From NCBI RefSeq assembly GCF_021341665.1, contig NZ_JAJTTH010000004.1, forward strand, positions 186,001-250,000: a DNA stretch of 64,000 nt. Direction: 5' to 3'. The stretch comes from Pseudomonas sp. Au-Pse12. Its GTDB lineage: Bacteria; Pseudomonadota; Gammaproteobacteria; Pseudomonadales; Pseudomonadaceae. Below, in pieces: positions 43,763-52,602 of the stretch. Under the pieces are notes generated by a model. That model ran no database searches, was not told where the DNA came from, and saw only the letters and a list, made by a program, of their open reading frames with translations. The stretch's first letter is position 1. Every line of letters starts with the position of its first letter. Position numbers and translations under genes: made by a program.

Positions 43763-43789
43763 GGCTCGCCGGCAGGGTGCCGGCGAGCC
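43763..43789. terminator. Perfect 12-bp hairpin after the antiporter gene
   Basis: GGCTCGCCGGCA and TGCCGGCGAGCC form a perfect 12-bp stem around a GGG loop, seven bases after the stop codon and in front of a convergent gene. There is no T-run, so it may act as a REP-type hairpin or as a weak terminator. Confidence 0.6.
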
Positions 43790-43810
43790 TGTTCAAAACC
43801 TGGGGTGGGC

Positions 43811-44218
43811 TCAGCTTTCCAGCCAGACGTCCCGCGCCCAGTGCCACACCGATTCCCAGGATTCCTCGGTGATCAGCTCTTCTTCGCCGGACCACAGCAC
43901 CACGGTGCCGTCTTCCTCGACGCAGTAGTAGTCGTCGCCGTCCTGGCAGATCGGAATCAGCTCGCGCGGCACGCCCATGTCCCAGGCGGTCGCGGCCACT
44001 TCCGGCAGGTAGGTGTGGGATTGCGGGTCGGTAACGGTTACAGGTTCCAGGCTGCCGTACACCACATCGCTGACCGTCAACAGGAACTCCTTGAAGACGA
44101 ACGGAATATTGATGAACAGTTGTTCCTCAATTTCCACCAGCTGATCTTCGTCCGGCAGTTCCAGGGGGACGGGTACCGGTTCGTTGGCTTCTCGGAGTTG
44201 TTCGATGACTTCTTCCAC
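43811..44218 (-). CDS. SMI1/KNR4 family protein
   Basis: A 135-residue acidic protein of the SMI1/KNR4 (SUKH) superfamily. Typical features are L-E-L-P-x-D-x-Q-L then I-P-x-x-F-K-E-F-L near residue 40, and the W-D-M-G-V-P-R-E-L-I-P-I-C-Q-D-G-D-D-Y segment. Some members are immunity proteins to contact toxins; here no toxin gene is adjacent, so this is likely an orphan or housekeeping member. It is preceded by the Tim44 gene's terminator and convergent with the antiporter gene. Confidence 0.85.
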   Translation of the reverse strand: MEEVIEQLREANEPVPVPLELPDEDQLVEIEEQLFINIPFVFKEFLLTVSDVVYGSLEPVTVTDPQSHTYLPEVAATAWDMGVPRELIPICQDGDDYYCVEEDGTVVLWSGEEELITEESWESVWHWARDVWLES

Positions 44219-44299
44219 GGCCTGGGTCCTCTTAGCTCTATGGCGCGGTTATTTGACGGCGGTTTATACAGTAGCTCGCTATAAGTGCAATCGTGAAAT

Positions 44300-44329
44300 G
44301 CAAAACCCCGACCTGAGTCGGGGTTTTGC
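44300..44329 (-). terminator. Intrinsic terminator of the Tim44-domain gene
   Basis: GCAAAACCCCGAC and GTCGGGGTTTTGC form a perfect 13-bp stem around a CTGA loop, with T-rich/A-rich arms giving a T-run on either strand. It lies between the stop of the Tim44 gene (44355) and the start of the SMI1 gene (44218), so it terminates leftward transcription. Confidence 0.85.
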
Positions 44330-44354
44330 CTTACAGCTGTGACAGCAGAATGAA

Positions 44355-45230
44355 TCAGCCGTTCTGGCGGATACCTGCGACCAGCCATGGCTGGTTGTCG
44401 CCCTGGGCGCGCTCCATGTTCCAGCTTTCGCTGAACACTTCGCCCTGGTCGAAGCGCGAGGTCTTCGACACACCGCTGAAGGTCAGGGTGGCGATGGTCT
44501 TGTCGGCACGGTCATCCACGCCTTCCAGCTGTACTTGCAGGTTATCGATGTAGGTCGACTGGAAGCCGTCGCCCAGATCGGCACGTTCCTGCTTGAGGAA
44601 CTGCAGCATCTGCGGGGTCACGAACTCGGCGATCTTGTCCATTTCGTTGGCGTCCCAGTGTTGCTGCAGGGACTGGAAGTGGCTGCGCGCGGCTTCAATG
44701 AAGCGCTCTTCGTTGAACCAGGCCGGCGCGTTGATCACCGGACGCGCGGCAGGGGCTGCCGAGCCACCGAAGATCGAGCCACCGGCAGGCTGCTGAGGTT
44801 CGAAAGCCTCACGCTGCATGGGCGCATGGCCAGCTGGAGCGAACTGCTCCTGCTGCTTGCGACGACGCGCGGCGATGAAGCGGAAGATCACGAAGGCGAT
44901 GACCGCCATGATCAGGATGTCGAAGATCTGCATGCCCTGGAAGCCGCCGCCCATGAACATGGAGGCCAGCAGGCCACCGGCCGCGATGCCGGCCAGAGGG
45001 CCGAGCCAGCGCGAAGCACCACCGGCCTTGGCTGCGGCACCCGCGGCACCGGCTGCGCCAGCGGTGGCTGCAGCGGCAGGCGCGCCCGGAGTGGCCGGGG
45101 CCGCCTGGCGAGTTTGGTGGGTCGGGGCAGCGCCGGCGCTTTTGCCGCCACCGAAGCGCTTGGCGTTGGCGTCGAGGCTCATCGTCAGGCCGATGCACAG
45201 CGCCATGGCGATGCTAAGAAAACGTTTCAT
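44355..45230 (-). CDS. Tim44 domain-containing membrane protein
   Basis: A 291-residue protein. It has a signal peptide (M-K-R-F-L-S-I-A to A-N-A), a Gly/Ala-rich linker (residues about 25-75), one or two short membrane helices near 75-110, and a C-terminal Tim44-like domain (about 145-290) with R-F-I-E-A-A-R-S-H-F-Q and the W-N-M-E-R ending. Bacterial Tim44-domain proteins are of uncertain function at the membrane. The start at ATG 45230 gives the signal; an ATG at 45245 would add five residues. Confidence 0.88.
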   Translation of the reverse strand: MKRFLSIAMALCIGLTMSLDANAKRFGGGKSAGAAPTHQTRQAAPATPGAPAAAATAGAAGAAGAAAKAGGASRWLGPLAGIAAGGLLASMFMGGGFQGMQIFDILIMAVIAFVIFRFIAARRRKQQEQFAPAGHAPMQREAFEPQQPAGGSIFGGSAAPAARPVINAPAWFNEERFIEAARSHFQSLQQHWDANEMDKIAEFVTPQMLQFLKQERADLGDGFQSTYIDNLQVQLEGVDDRADKTIATLTFSGVSKTSRFDQGEVFSESWNMERAQGDNQPWLVAGIRQNG

Positions 45231-45409
45231 AAAGGGGGTTCCCATTTGTGGATGGCACGCGCGCCATATTGCACAGGTGAAGTGTCAGTGGCGAGCGGCA
45301 TAATGTTTCGGGCTTTTGCCTGACAGGCTCGGTTCAGCTTCGTCAGGAGGCATGCTCGCCGATAGGTTTTTGTCCGCAAGGACGTGGCTTTGGTTCCGCC
45401 CGAAAGCCG

Positions 45410-45850
45410 TCAGCGGCGCAGGGCTAGCAGCACCACGCCGGCGCTGATCAAACCGATTCCGCCCCACTGTCGCAGGTCGAGCTTCTCCCCCAGCAGGCAC
45501 ACGCCGATGATCGCGACGAACACCACGCTAAGCTTGTCCACCGGTGCCACCAGGGAGGCCGGGCCCAGTTTCAGGGCGCGGAAATAGCACAGCCAGGAGG
45601 CCCCGGTGGCCAGCCCCGAGAGCAGCAGGAACAGATAGCTCTTGGCGGAAATCGATCCCAGGGACTGATATTGGCCCGTTGCGTACAAAATCAAGGCCAG
45701 GCTGACCAGGACCACCACGGTGCGCAGCAGGGTGGCGAAGTCGGAATTGACATTTTCTATCCCGACTTTGGCGAAGATCGCCGTCAACGCCGCGAAAGTT
45801 GCCGACAACAGCGCCCAGAATGTCCACGAGGAAAAAAAGCCTGAACCCAT
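45410..45850 (-). CDS. EamA-family small membrane protein (half-size DMT)
   Basis: A 146-residue protein with four to five helices and one EamA domain (W-A-L-L-S-A-T-F-A-A-L-T-A-I-F near residue 10; P-V-D-K-L-S-V-V-F-V-A near 100). Full-length DMT transporters have two such domains, so this half-size form probably dimerises. Substrate unknown. It lies between the Tim44 gene and uvrD. Confidence 0.9.
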   Translation of the reverse strand: MGSGFFSSWTFWALLSATFAALTAIFAKVGIENVNSDFATLLRTVVVLVSLALILYATGQYQSLGSISAKSYLFLLLSGLATGASWLCYFRALKLGPASLVAPVDKLSVVFVAIIGVCLLGEKLDLRQWGGIGLISAGVVLLALRR

Positions 45851-45889
45851 GTTCGCGCTGCCTTTTCTGCACTGACCTACGGTCGGGGG

Positions 45890-48073
45890 TTAGATGGCTT
45901 CCAGCTTGGCGTAGCCGAGCATCAGCCATTTGCTGCCTTCGCTGAAGTTGACCTGGACCCGGGCCTGGGCACCGGCGCCTTCGAAATTGAGGATCACCCC
46001 GTCTCCGAACACCGAGTGCCGCACCGTCTGGCCCAGGCTCAGGCCAGTGTCCGGAATCTCGCTGCCGCCAAACAGGCTGCTGGTGCTCTGCGACTGGCCA
46101 CCGCCGAAAGGCCGGCTGACGCTGTTGGACAAACGCACTTCCTGAATCAGACCCTTGGGCACCTCGCGTACGAAGCGCGACACCTTGTTGTAGGTTTCGC
46201 TGCCGTACAGGCGACGGGTTTCCGCGTAGGTCATCACCAGGTTCTGCATCGCCCGGGTAATGCCGACATAGGCCAGGCGCCGTTCTTCCTCAAGGCGGCC
46301 GGGCTCTTCCAGGCTCATCTTGTGCGGGAACAGGCCTTCTTCCATGCCCACCAGGAACACATAGGGGAACTCCAGGCCCTTGGCGCTGTGCAGGGTCATC
46401 AGTTGCACGCTGTCTTCATGTTCGTCGGCCTGGGTATCTCCGGCCTCCAGGGAAGCGTGGCCGAGGAAGGCCGCCAGCGGCGTCAGGTCCTCGTCTTCTT
46501 CGCTGTTTTCGAAGTTGCGCGCGGCGCTCACCAGTTCCTCAAGGTTTTCCACCCGGGCCTGGCCTTTCTCGCCTTTTTCCGCTTCGTGGTAGGCGATCAG
46601 CCCGGACTGCTCGATCACCGTCTGGGTCATCAGGTGCAGGGGCATTTCCAGGGTCTTGGCGGCGAGGTTCTCGATCAGTTCGATAAAGGCCCCGAGGGCG
46701 CCTGCGGCGCGACCGGTCAGGCCTTTATTGGCCACCAGCTGGCGCATGGCTTCCCACATTGATACGTCGCTGTGGCGCGCATGTTCGCGGATGGCTTCGA
46801 CGGTTTTCTCGCCGATGCCGCGCGCCGGAACGTTGATCACCCGCTCCAGGGCCGCGTCGTTGCCACGGCCTTCCAGCAAGCGCAGGTACGCCATGGCGTT
46901 CTTGATCTCGGCCCGCTCGAAGAAGCGTTGGCCGCCATAGATGCGGTACGGAATGCGCTCGCGCAGCAGGGCCTCTTCCAGCACCCGGGACTGGGCGTTG
47001 GAGCGGTAGAGAATGGCGATGTCGCTGCGGGCCATGCCAGTCTTCAGCGCGCTCTCGATGGTTTCCACCACATAGCGGGCTTCATCGTGCTCGTTGAAGG
47101 CGGCGTACAGGTTGATGGCTTCGCCATCGCCGCCGTCGGTCCACAGCTCCTTGCCCAGGCGCCCGGTATTGTTGGCGATCAGGGCGTTGGCGGCCTTGAG
47201 GATGCCGGCGGTGGAGCGGTAGTTCTGCTCCAGGCGGATCACTTCGGTGTCCGGGAAGTCGGCGGAATACTGGTGGATGTTCTCGATTTTCGCCCCGCGC
47301 CAGCCGTAGATCGACTGGTCGTCGTCGCCCACCACCATCAGGCTGTCGCCGCCCTGGGCCAGCAGCCGCAACCAGGCGTACTGCACGGCGTTGGTGTCCT
47401 GGAACTCGTCCACCAGCACATGGCGGAAGCGCTTCTGGTAATGCGCCAGTAAGCCCGGATGGTCGCGCCACAGGTCCAGGGCGCGCAGCAGCAGCTCGGA
47501 GAAATCGATGACTCCGGCGCGCAGGCAGGCGGCCTCGTAAGCCTCATAGATGCTGCGCATGGTGGCCAGGAACAGGTCGCCACTGGCCTGGATGTGTTGC
47601 GGGCGCAGGCCTTCGTCCTTCTGCCCGTTGATGAACCACTGGGCCTGGCGGGCTGGCCAGCGTTGCTCGTCCAGGCCCAGCTCGCGGATCACCCGCTTGA
47701 CCAGGCGTTGCTGGTCGTCGCTGTCGAGGATCTGGAAGGTCTGGCTCAGGCCGGCTTCCTGCCAGTGGGCCCGCAGCAGGCGGTGAGCCAGGCCGTGGAA
47801 GGTGCCCACCCACATGCCCGCCGGGTTGATGCCCAGCAATTGCTCGATGCGGTGGCGCATTTCGGCCGCCGCCTTGTTGGTGAAGGTCACCGACAGGATC
47901 GAGTGGGGCGAGGCGTTCTCGACCTGGATCAACCAGGCGATACGGTGCACCAGCACACGGGTTTTGCCGGAGCCAGCACCGGCCAGGACCAACTGACGAC
48001 CCACGGAGGCGGCTACGGCCTGGCGTTGGGCATCGTTGAGGGAGTTCAACAGGAGGGAGAGATCATCGCGCAT
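45890..48073 (-). CDS. uvrD: DNA helicase II UvrD
   Basis: A 727-residue superfamily 1 3'-5' helicase in nucleotide excision and mismatch repair. Walker A is A-G-A-G-S-G-K-T-R near residue 32, motif II is V-D-E-F-Q-D-T near 222, motif III region G-D-D-D-Q-S-I-Y-G-W-R, and motif V/VI T-L-H-S-A-K-G-L-E-F and Y-V-G-I-T-R-A. It is in the same context as in P. aeruginosa, next to the GGDEF/EAL gene. Confidence 0.97.
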   Translation of the reverse strand: MRDDLSLLLNSLNDAQRQAVAASVGRQLVLAGAGSGKTRVLVHRIAWLIQVENASPHSILSVTFTNKAAAEMRHRIEQLLGINPAGMWVGTFHGLAHRLLRAHWQEAGLSQTFQILDSDDQQRLVKRVIRELGLDEQRWPARQAQWFINGQKDEGLRPQHIQASGDLFLATMRSIYEAYEAACLRAGVIDFSELLLRALDLWRDHPGLLAHYQKRFRHVLVDEFQDTNAVQYAWLRLLAQGGDSLMVVGDDDQSIYGWRGAKIENIHQYSADFPDTEVIRLEQNYRSTAGILKAANALIANNTGRLGKELWTDGGDGEAINLYAAFNEHDEARYVVETIESALKTGMARSDIAILYRSNAQSRVLEEALLRERIPYRIYGGQRFFERAEIKNAMAYLRLLEGRGNDAALERVINVPARGIGEKTVEAIREHARHSDVSMWEAMRQLVANKGLTGRAAGALGAFIELIENLAAKTLEMPLHLMTQTVIEQSGLIAYHEAEKGEKGQARVENLEELVSAARNFENSEEDEDLTPLAAFLGHASLEAGDTQADEHEDSVQLMTLHSAKGLEFPYVFLVGMEEGLFPHKMSLEEPGRLEEERRLAYVGITRAMQNLVMTYAETRRLYGSETYNKVSRFVREVPKGLIQEVRLSNSVSRPFGGGQSQSTSSLFGGSEIPDTGLSLGQTVRHSVFGDGVILNFEGAGAQARVQVNFSEGSKWLMLGYAKLEAI

Positions 48074-48320
48074 CGGGGCATTCTAGGGGGCCGCGCCACC
48101 CCGGGCAAACCCGGCTTTGCATTAGCCGATAAAACAGCTGCTGGTGACGACCGGTTGGTCAAAGGCCGCAGCCATTGGTGCTTCTCGTCCGGAGACTTTC
48201 AGGGCCTGGGCCGGGCCATCCGGTTTTATTGATTTTATGACCTGGAGCAGTTTGGCTCGCGGCTTTGCTTGTGTATGCTCCGGCGACGTTTCGGGCTCAA
48301 CCATTATAAGAACACTGCCT

Positions 48321-51185
48321 ATGACACTTAATCCCGACCTGTCCGGGCCCTTTGTGGAGCCCCGGGTCATCCGCCAGCACTACGCCGTGGAGATGGCAGT
48401 GGAGCGCACGCGCTTGCTGTATCAGGGCTCGTTGCTGCCGACCTTGTTCATGTTGCTCAACGGCCTGGTGTGTACCTGGCTGCTCTGGAGCCCGGCGCGC
48501 TATTTGCTGCTCAGCGTGTGGATGGTCTGGCTGCTGGCCCTGGTGGCCTTGCGGGTGATCCAGGTCGCGGCCTTTGATTCGGCAATTCCCAGCCGTCAGG
48601 CGCAGCCGGTGTGGCAGCGGATGTTTCTCCTGGGCTCGGCGGTCAGTGGCCTGACCCTGGCCTGCGCCGGCATCGCCCTGGTGCCCACCGACAGTTTCCT
48701 GCAGCAGGCCTGGGTCTTCGGCCTGATCGGCGCGGCCATTCTGTCGGCCAGCGTGGCCTATGCGGTGAGCCTGCAGGCCTTTCTTTCCTTTACCTTGCCG
48801 TGCCTGTTGCCGGCCATCGCCTATCTGTTCTGGGGCGGCGACGATCAGCAGCGCGGCTGGGGCTGGCTCGGGCTGATCCTGCTGGTGTCGCTCAGCGTGG
48901 TGGCCTGGCAGGTCAACCGCCTGCTCCAGCGCGGCTTGCTGCGGCGTTTTCAGAACCAGGCCCTGATCGAGCACCTGCAGGATGCCCAGGGCCGCAGCGA
49001 GCAGCTCAATCGTGAGCTGGCGCGGGAGGTCGAGCAGCGCCGGCGCGCCGAGGAGCTACTGCGTGAAGCCCAGGCCGGGCTGGAGCAGCGGGTGGCCCAG
49101 CGCAGCCTGGAACTGGATGCGGCCAACCAGGCCCTGAGCAAGAGCGAGGCGCGCCTGGCCCTGGCCTTGAACGCCAGCGAACTGGGGCTGTGGGACTGGA
49201 ACCTGCAGACCGACGAGGTCCATCACACCCAGATCAGGGAGCTGTTCGGCCTGGAGCCGGAAGAGGTCACGGCCATGCTCAGCCACCTCAAGCCGCGCCT
49301 GCACCCCGAGGACCTGCCCCTGCTCAAGCGTGCCCTGGTGGAGCACCTCAAGGGCCGCAGCGACGATTATCAGGTGGAATACCGGGTGCGCCATGGCGCT
49401 GGCCACTGGGTGTGGATCGAGGACCGCGGCCGGGCGGTGGAGCGCGCCGCCGACGGCCGGGTGCTGCGCATGGTCGGCACCCGGCGCGATATCAGTGCCG
49501 ACAAGGAGCTGGAGGTTCAGCGCAACCTGGCGGCCACGGTGTTCGAGGCGGCCAGCGAAGGCATCGTCATTCTCGACCCCGATTACGCCCTGATCGCCGC
49601 CAACCAGGCCTTCAGCCAGGTCACCGGCTACCAGATCGAAGACATGCTCGGGCGCAACGTGGTGGAGCTGTCTTGCAGCCGCGACGCCCGTCGCCACTAT
49701 CCGATGATTCATCAGGCCCTGGAGCAGCACGGCAGCTGGCAAGGCGAGCTGGTGGAAACGCGCAAGAACGGCGAGCTCTATCCGCAGTGGTTGCAATTGA
49801 ATGTAGTGCGCGATCGGCGGGGGAAAATCCGCCATATCGTGGGCTTCTTCGCCGATCTTTCCGCTCGGCGCGAGTCCGAGGAGCGCATGCGCTACCTCAC
49901 CCATTACGACGAACTCACCGGGCTGGCCAACCGCTCGCTGTTTCGCGAACGCCTGCGCGAGGCCCATCAGCGCGTGCGCCAGGGGGGCCGTAGCCTGGCG
50001 CTGCTGCACATCAACCTGGATCGCTTCAAGCTGCTCAATGACAGCCTCGGCCATGAAGTGGCCGATCAGTTGCTGCAGAAAATGGCCCGGCGGTTGGTCA
50101 GTGCCTTGCCGGAAGCCGACACCATCGCCCGGCTGTCCGGGGATGAATTCGCCGTACTGTTCGACGCCTATGGCAGCCTGTCGAGCCTGACCCGGGTCGC
50201 CACCCGGCTGCTGAGCAAGCTGCGCCTGCCGATTACTGTCGAAGGCCATGAACTGGTGGTCAGCGCCTCCATGGGCATCAGCATGCTGCCGGACAGTGCT
50301 CGGGAGATTGCCGCCCTGGTCAGCCAGGCAAACATGGCCATGGCCCACGCCAAGCACCTGGGCGGCAACAATTTCCAGTTCTATACCGAGAGCCTGCAAG
50401 CCAGCACCCTGGAGCGTCTGCAACTGGAGAACCAGCTACGCAAGGCCATCGAAGAGGACCAGTTGACGGTTTTCTACCAACCCAAGCTGTGCCTGGCCAG
50501 CGGCCGCCTGAATGCCGCCGAGGCGCTGGTGCGCTGGGATCATCCGGTCATGGGGCGGGTGCCACCGGGGGACTTCATCGGTCTTGCGGAAGAAACCGGG
50601 CTGATCGGCCCCATCGGCGAGTTCGTGTTGCGCCAGGCTTGCCGGCAAGCCTGTGAATGGCAGCGCCAGGGCCTGGAGCCGATCCGCGTGTCGGTCAACC
50701 TGTCGGTGTATCAGCTGCGCCAGGGCAAGCTGGTGAGCCTGGTGCGCCAGGTGCTGGAGGAAACCGGCCTGGAACCGCACTTTCTCGAACTGGAGCTGAC
50801 CGAAAGCCAGCTGCTCGACAGTGTCGAGCACATCATCGCGACCTTCCAGCAGCTGCGCGACCTGGGGGTCAAGCTGGCCATCGACGACTTCGGCACCGGC
50901 TATTCGTCCCTGAGCTACCTCAAGCGGATTCCGGTGGACTACGTGAAGATCGACCAGGCCTTCATTCGCGGCCTGGCCGAGGGCGGTGAGGATGCGGCGA
51001 TTACCCGGGCGATCATCGCCATGGCTCACGGGCTGTCGTTGAAAGTGGTGGCCGAAGGGGTGGAAGACCCGGCGCAGCTGGCGTTCCTCAGGGCGGAACA
51101 GTGCGACGAAGTGCAGGGCTACCTGATCAGCCGCCCGGTGGCTGCCGAAGGCCTCGCACGGCTGTTGCAGGTCCAGGGCCGGTAG
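48321..51185 (+). CDS. Membrane PAS-PAS-GGDEF-EAL cyclic-di-GMP protein
   Basis: A 954-residue protein. The N-terminus has five to six helices (residues about 30-205), then a coiled coil (220-275), two PAS domains (about 280-400 and 410-525), a GGDEF domain (about 540-690) and an EAL domain (about 700-945). GGDEF reads S-G-D-E-F, so the diguanylate cyclase site has Ser in the first position and may still be active. The EAL site is E-A-L-V-R-W and later D-D-F-G-T-G-Y-S-S, D-Y-V-K-I-D, indicating phosphodiesterase ability. ATG at 48321 is chosen; an ORF upstream is longer but without signals. It is divergent from uvrD. Confidence 0.93.
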   Translation: MTLNPDLSGPFVEPRVIRQHYAVEMAVERTRLLYQGSLLPTLFMLLNGLVCTWLLWSPARYLLLSVWMVWLLALVALRVIQVAAFDSAIPSRQAQPVWQRMFLLGSAVSGLTLACAGIALVPTDSFLQQAWVFGLIGAAILSASVAYAVSLQAFLSFTLPCLLPAIAYLFWGGDDQQRGWGWLGLILLVSLSVVAWQVNRLLQRGLLRRFQNQALIEHLQDAQGRSEQLNRELAREVEQRRRAEELLREAQAGLEQRVAQRSLELDAANQALSKSEARLALALNASELGLWDWNLQTDEVHHTQIRELFGLEPEEVTAMLSHLKPRLHPEDLPLLKRALVEHLKGRSDDYQVEYRVRHGAGHWVWIEDRGRAVERAADGRVLRMVGTRRDISADKELEVQRNLAATVFEAASEGIVILDPDYALIAANQAFSQVTGYQIEDMLGRNVVELSCSRDARRHYPMIHQALEQHGSWQGELVETRKNGELYPQWLQLNVVRDRRGKIRHIVGFFADLSARRESEERMRYLTHYDELTGLANRSLFRERLREAHQRVRQGGRSLALLHINLDRFKLLNDSLGHEVADQLLQKMARRLVSALPEADTIARLSGDEFAVLFDAYGSLSSLTRVATRLLSKLRLPITVEGHELVVSASMGISMLPDSAREIAALVSQANMAMAHAKHLGGNNFQFYTESLQASTLERLQLENQLRKAIEEDQLTVFYQPKLCLASGRLNAAEALVRWDHPVMGRVPPGDFIGLAEETGLIGPIGEFVLRQACRQACEWQRQGLEPIRVSVNLSVYQLRQGKLVSLVRQVLEETGLEPHFLELELTESQLLDSVEHIIATFQQLRDLGVKLAIDDFGTGYSSLSYLKRIPVDYVKIDQAFIRGLAEGGEDAAITRAIIAMAHGLSLKVVAEGVEDPAQLAFLRAEQCDEVQGYLISRPVAAEGLARLLQVQGR

Positions 51186-51290
51186 CCGCCGGTGATACCT
51201 GCCGTAACGGCTACATAAGTCGTACCCAGCTGAAAATGGGGGGCGAGCAGGCAACTTCGTGATGCATTGGGCAGGCAAAAAGACGATTCC

Positions 51291-51305
51291 TGTAGTATAA
51301 CTACA
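51291..51305. promoter_or_regulatory. HexR-like operator upstream of the RpiR regulator gene
   Basis: TGTAGTATAACTACA matches the HexR-type box TGTARTWWWAYTACA as a 15-bp palindrome around a central base. It lies 48 bp before the MurR/RpiR gene. The most likely binder is that RpiR-type protein (autoregulation) or HexR itself. Confidence 0.72.
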
Positions 51306-51352
51306 AGCTTGCTACATCCCCGGCGTCAGCCAATAACAATGAGTCCAGCCCT

Positions 51353-52219
51353 TTGAACCTGTTGCAGCACATCGCCCAGTCACGTCATTTGTTACGCAAA
51401 TCGGAACTCAAGGTCGCCGATCACGTGCTCCTTGATCCTGCGGCCGTGATGCACAGTTCCATGGCGGACCTGGCCCACAGCGTGGGCATCAGCGAACCGA
51501 CCATCGTGCGTTTCTGCCGGGCCATCGGTTGCTCCGGTTTCCAGGACCTCAAGCTCAAGCTGGCGCAGAGCCTCGCGGCCGGGGCCAGCTTCGGCCAGTT
51601 CGCGATTCATGAAGACGACTCCGTCGCCGACTACAGCCTGAAGATCTTCGACACCACCCTGCATACCCTGATGGAGGTTCGCGAGAAGCTCGATCCGGTG
51701 GCCTTGCAGCAGGCGGTGACCGCCATGTCCCAAGCCCAGCGCGTCGAGTTCTATGGCTTTGGCGCTTCGGGCGCGGTGGCGGCGGACGCTCAGCACAAAT
51801 TCTTTCGCCTGCTGCTGACCGCGGCGGCCTATTCCGACCCGCACATGCAGGCGATGTCGGCGGTGACCCTGAAGCCTTCCGACGTGGCGATCTGCATCTC
51901 TCAGTCCGGGCGTTCCAAGGACCTGCTGATCACCGCCAACCTGGTGCGCGAAAGCGGCGCCTCGCTGATCACCCTGTGCCCGAGCCAGACGCCGTTGGCC
52001 GAGCTGTCCACGGTCAACCTGGCCATCGACGTCCACGAAGACACCGAGATCTACACCCCGCTGACCTCGCGTATCGCTCACCTGGTGGTGATCGACGTGC
52101 TGGCAATGGGCGTGGCCATGGCTCGCGGCCCGAGCCTGGTGAACCACCTCAAGAGCGTCAAGCGCAGCTTGCGCAGCCTGCGCCTGTCGCCCAAGTCGGT
52201 CAAAGCCCTGGACGACTGA
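51353..52219 (+). CDS. MurR/RpiR family transcriptional regulator (HexR paralogue)
   Basis: A 288-residue regulator. The N-terminal HTH_6 domain (1-75) has S-V-G-I-S-E-P-T-I-V-R-F-C-R and the C-terminal SIS sugar-phosphate-binding domain (about 110-265) has F-Y-G-F-G-A-S-G and I-S-Q-S-G-R-S-K-D. It begins at TTG 51353 since no in-frame ATG gives the conserved M-N-L-L-Q-H-I start. It is close to HexR in sequence style but is not in the zwf context; it stands next to pyruvate carboxylase and a LysR regulator, so control of central carbon metabolism is likely. Confidence 0.92.
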   Translation: MNLLQHIAQSRHLLRKSELKVADHVLLDPAAVMHSSMADLAHSVGISEPTIVRFCRAIGCSGFQDLKLKLAQSLAAGASFGQFAIHEDDSVADYSLKIFDTTLHTLMEVREKLDPVALQQAVTAMSQAQRVEFYGFGASGAVAADAQHKFFRLLLTAAAYSDPHMQAMSAVTLKPSDVAICISQSGRSKDLLITANLVRESGASLITLCPSQTPLAELSTVNLAIDVHEDTEIYTPLTSRIAHLVVIDVLAMGVAMARGPSLVNHLKSVKRSLRSLRLSPKSVKALDD

Positions 52220-52261
52220 AGTATCTCTGGCCGGTGATGAGGCCCCTGGGTTGTGCATCGC

Positions 52262-52290
52262 TCGCTGGCAAGCCAGCTCCTGCATAGGCA
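52262..52290. repeat. REP-like fragment between the RpiR gene and the small KTRRQ gene
   Basis: CTCGCTGGCAAGCCAGCTCC followed by TGCATAGGC is the core of the GCCGGC/AGCTCCTA REP family, in degenerate form. No other feature occupies the 52220-52389 gap. Confidence 0.55.
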
Positions 52291-52389
52291 GGCGCTGTGA
52301 ATGTTCATCGTCCTGTAACCGACCCGCCGCCAAACCGTAACCGCCGACGTCCATCGTGAAGCTTCCGTACTCGCATTGGGAGACTCGAA

Positions 52390-52602
52390 ATGGCCCGGCC
52401 TTACGAAGAGAGCAACAGCGCAGTCAAGACCCGTCGTCAGCAGGAAGACCAGCGCCGCATGGAATTTCGTCGTGCGATCGAACACCGCTTCGAGCTGCGT
52501 CAGTTGCAACAGGAAATCAACGACTACCCCGAGCTGGATGCCGTCAATTACTGGCAGGCAGCCCCCGCGGCTTCCCGTCGAAGCGTTCAACCAGCCCGCT
52601 GA
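52390..52602 (+). CDS. Small basic-acidic protein, PA3496-like family (tentative)
   Basis: A 70-residue protein rich in Arg and Glu, with V-K-T-R-R-Q-Q-E-D-Q-R-R-M-E-F-R-R-A-I-E in the middle and no signal. I recall a Pseudomonas-conserved family of this kind, but I am not sure of the name or of any function. It overlaps the end of the convergent LysR gene by 59 bp, which is an unusual 3' overlap of two real genes. The ATG at 52390 is preceded by GGGAG. Confidence 0.7.
   Translation: MARPYEESNSAVKTRRQQEDQRRMEFRRAIEHRFELRQLQQEINDYPELDAVNYWQAAPAASRRSVQPAR

Noticed and set aside
45410-45850. Truncated DMT transporter pseudogene
   Set aside because: Half-size EamA proteins exist as functional units and the gene has complete helices with clean ends.
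51339-51356. ATG at 51339 as start of the RpiR regulator
   Set aside because: It is out of frame and stops after five codons; the TTG at 51353 gives the expected N-terminus.
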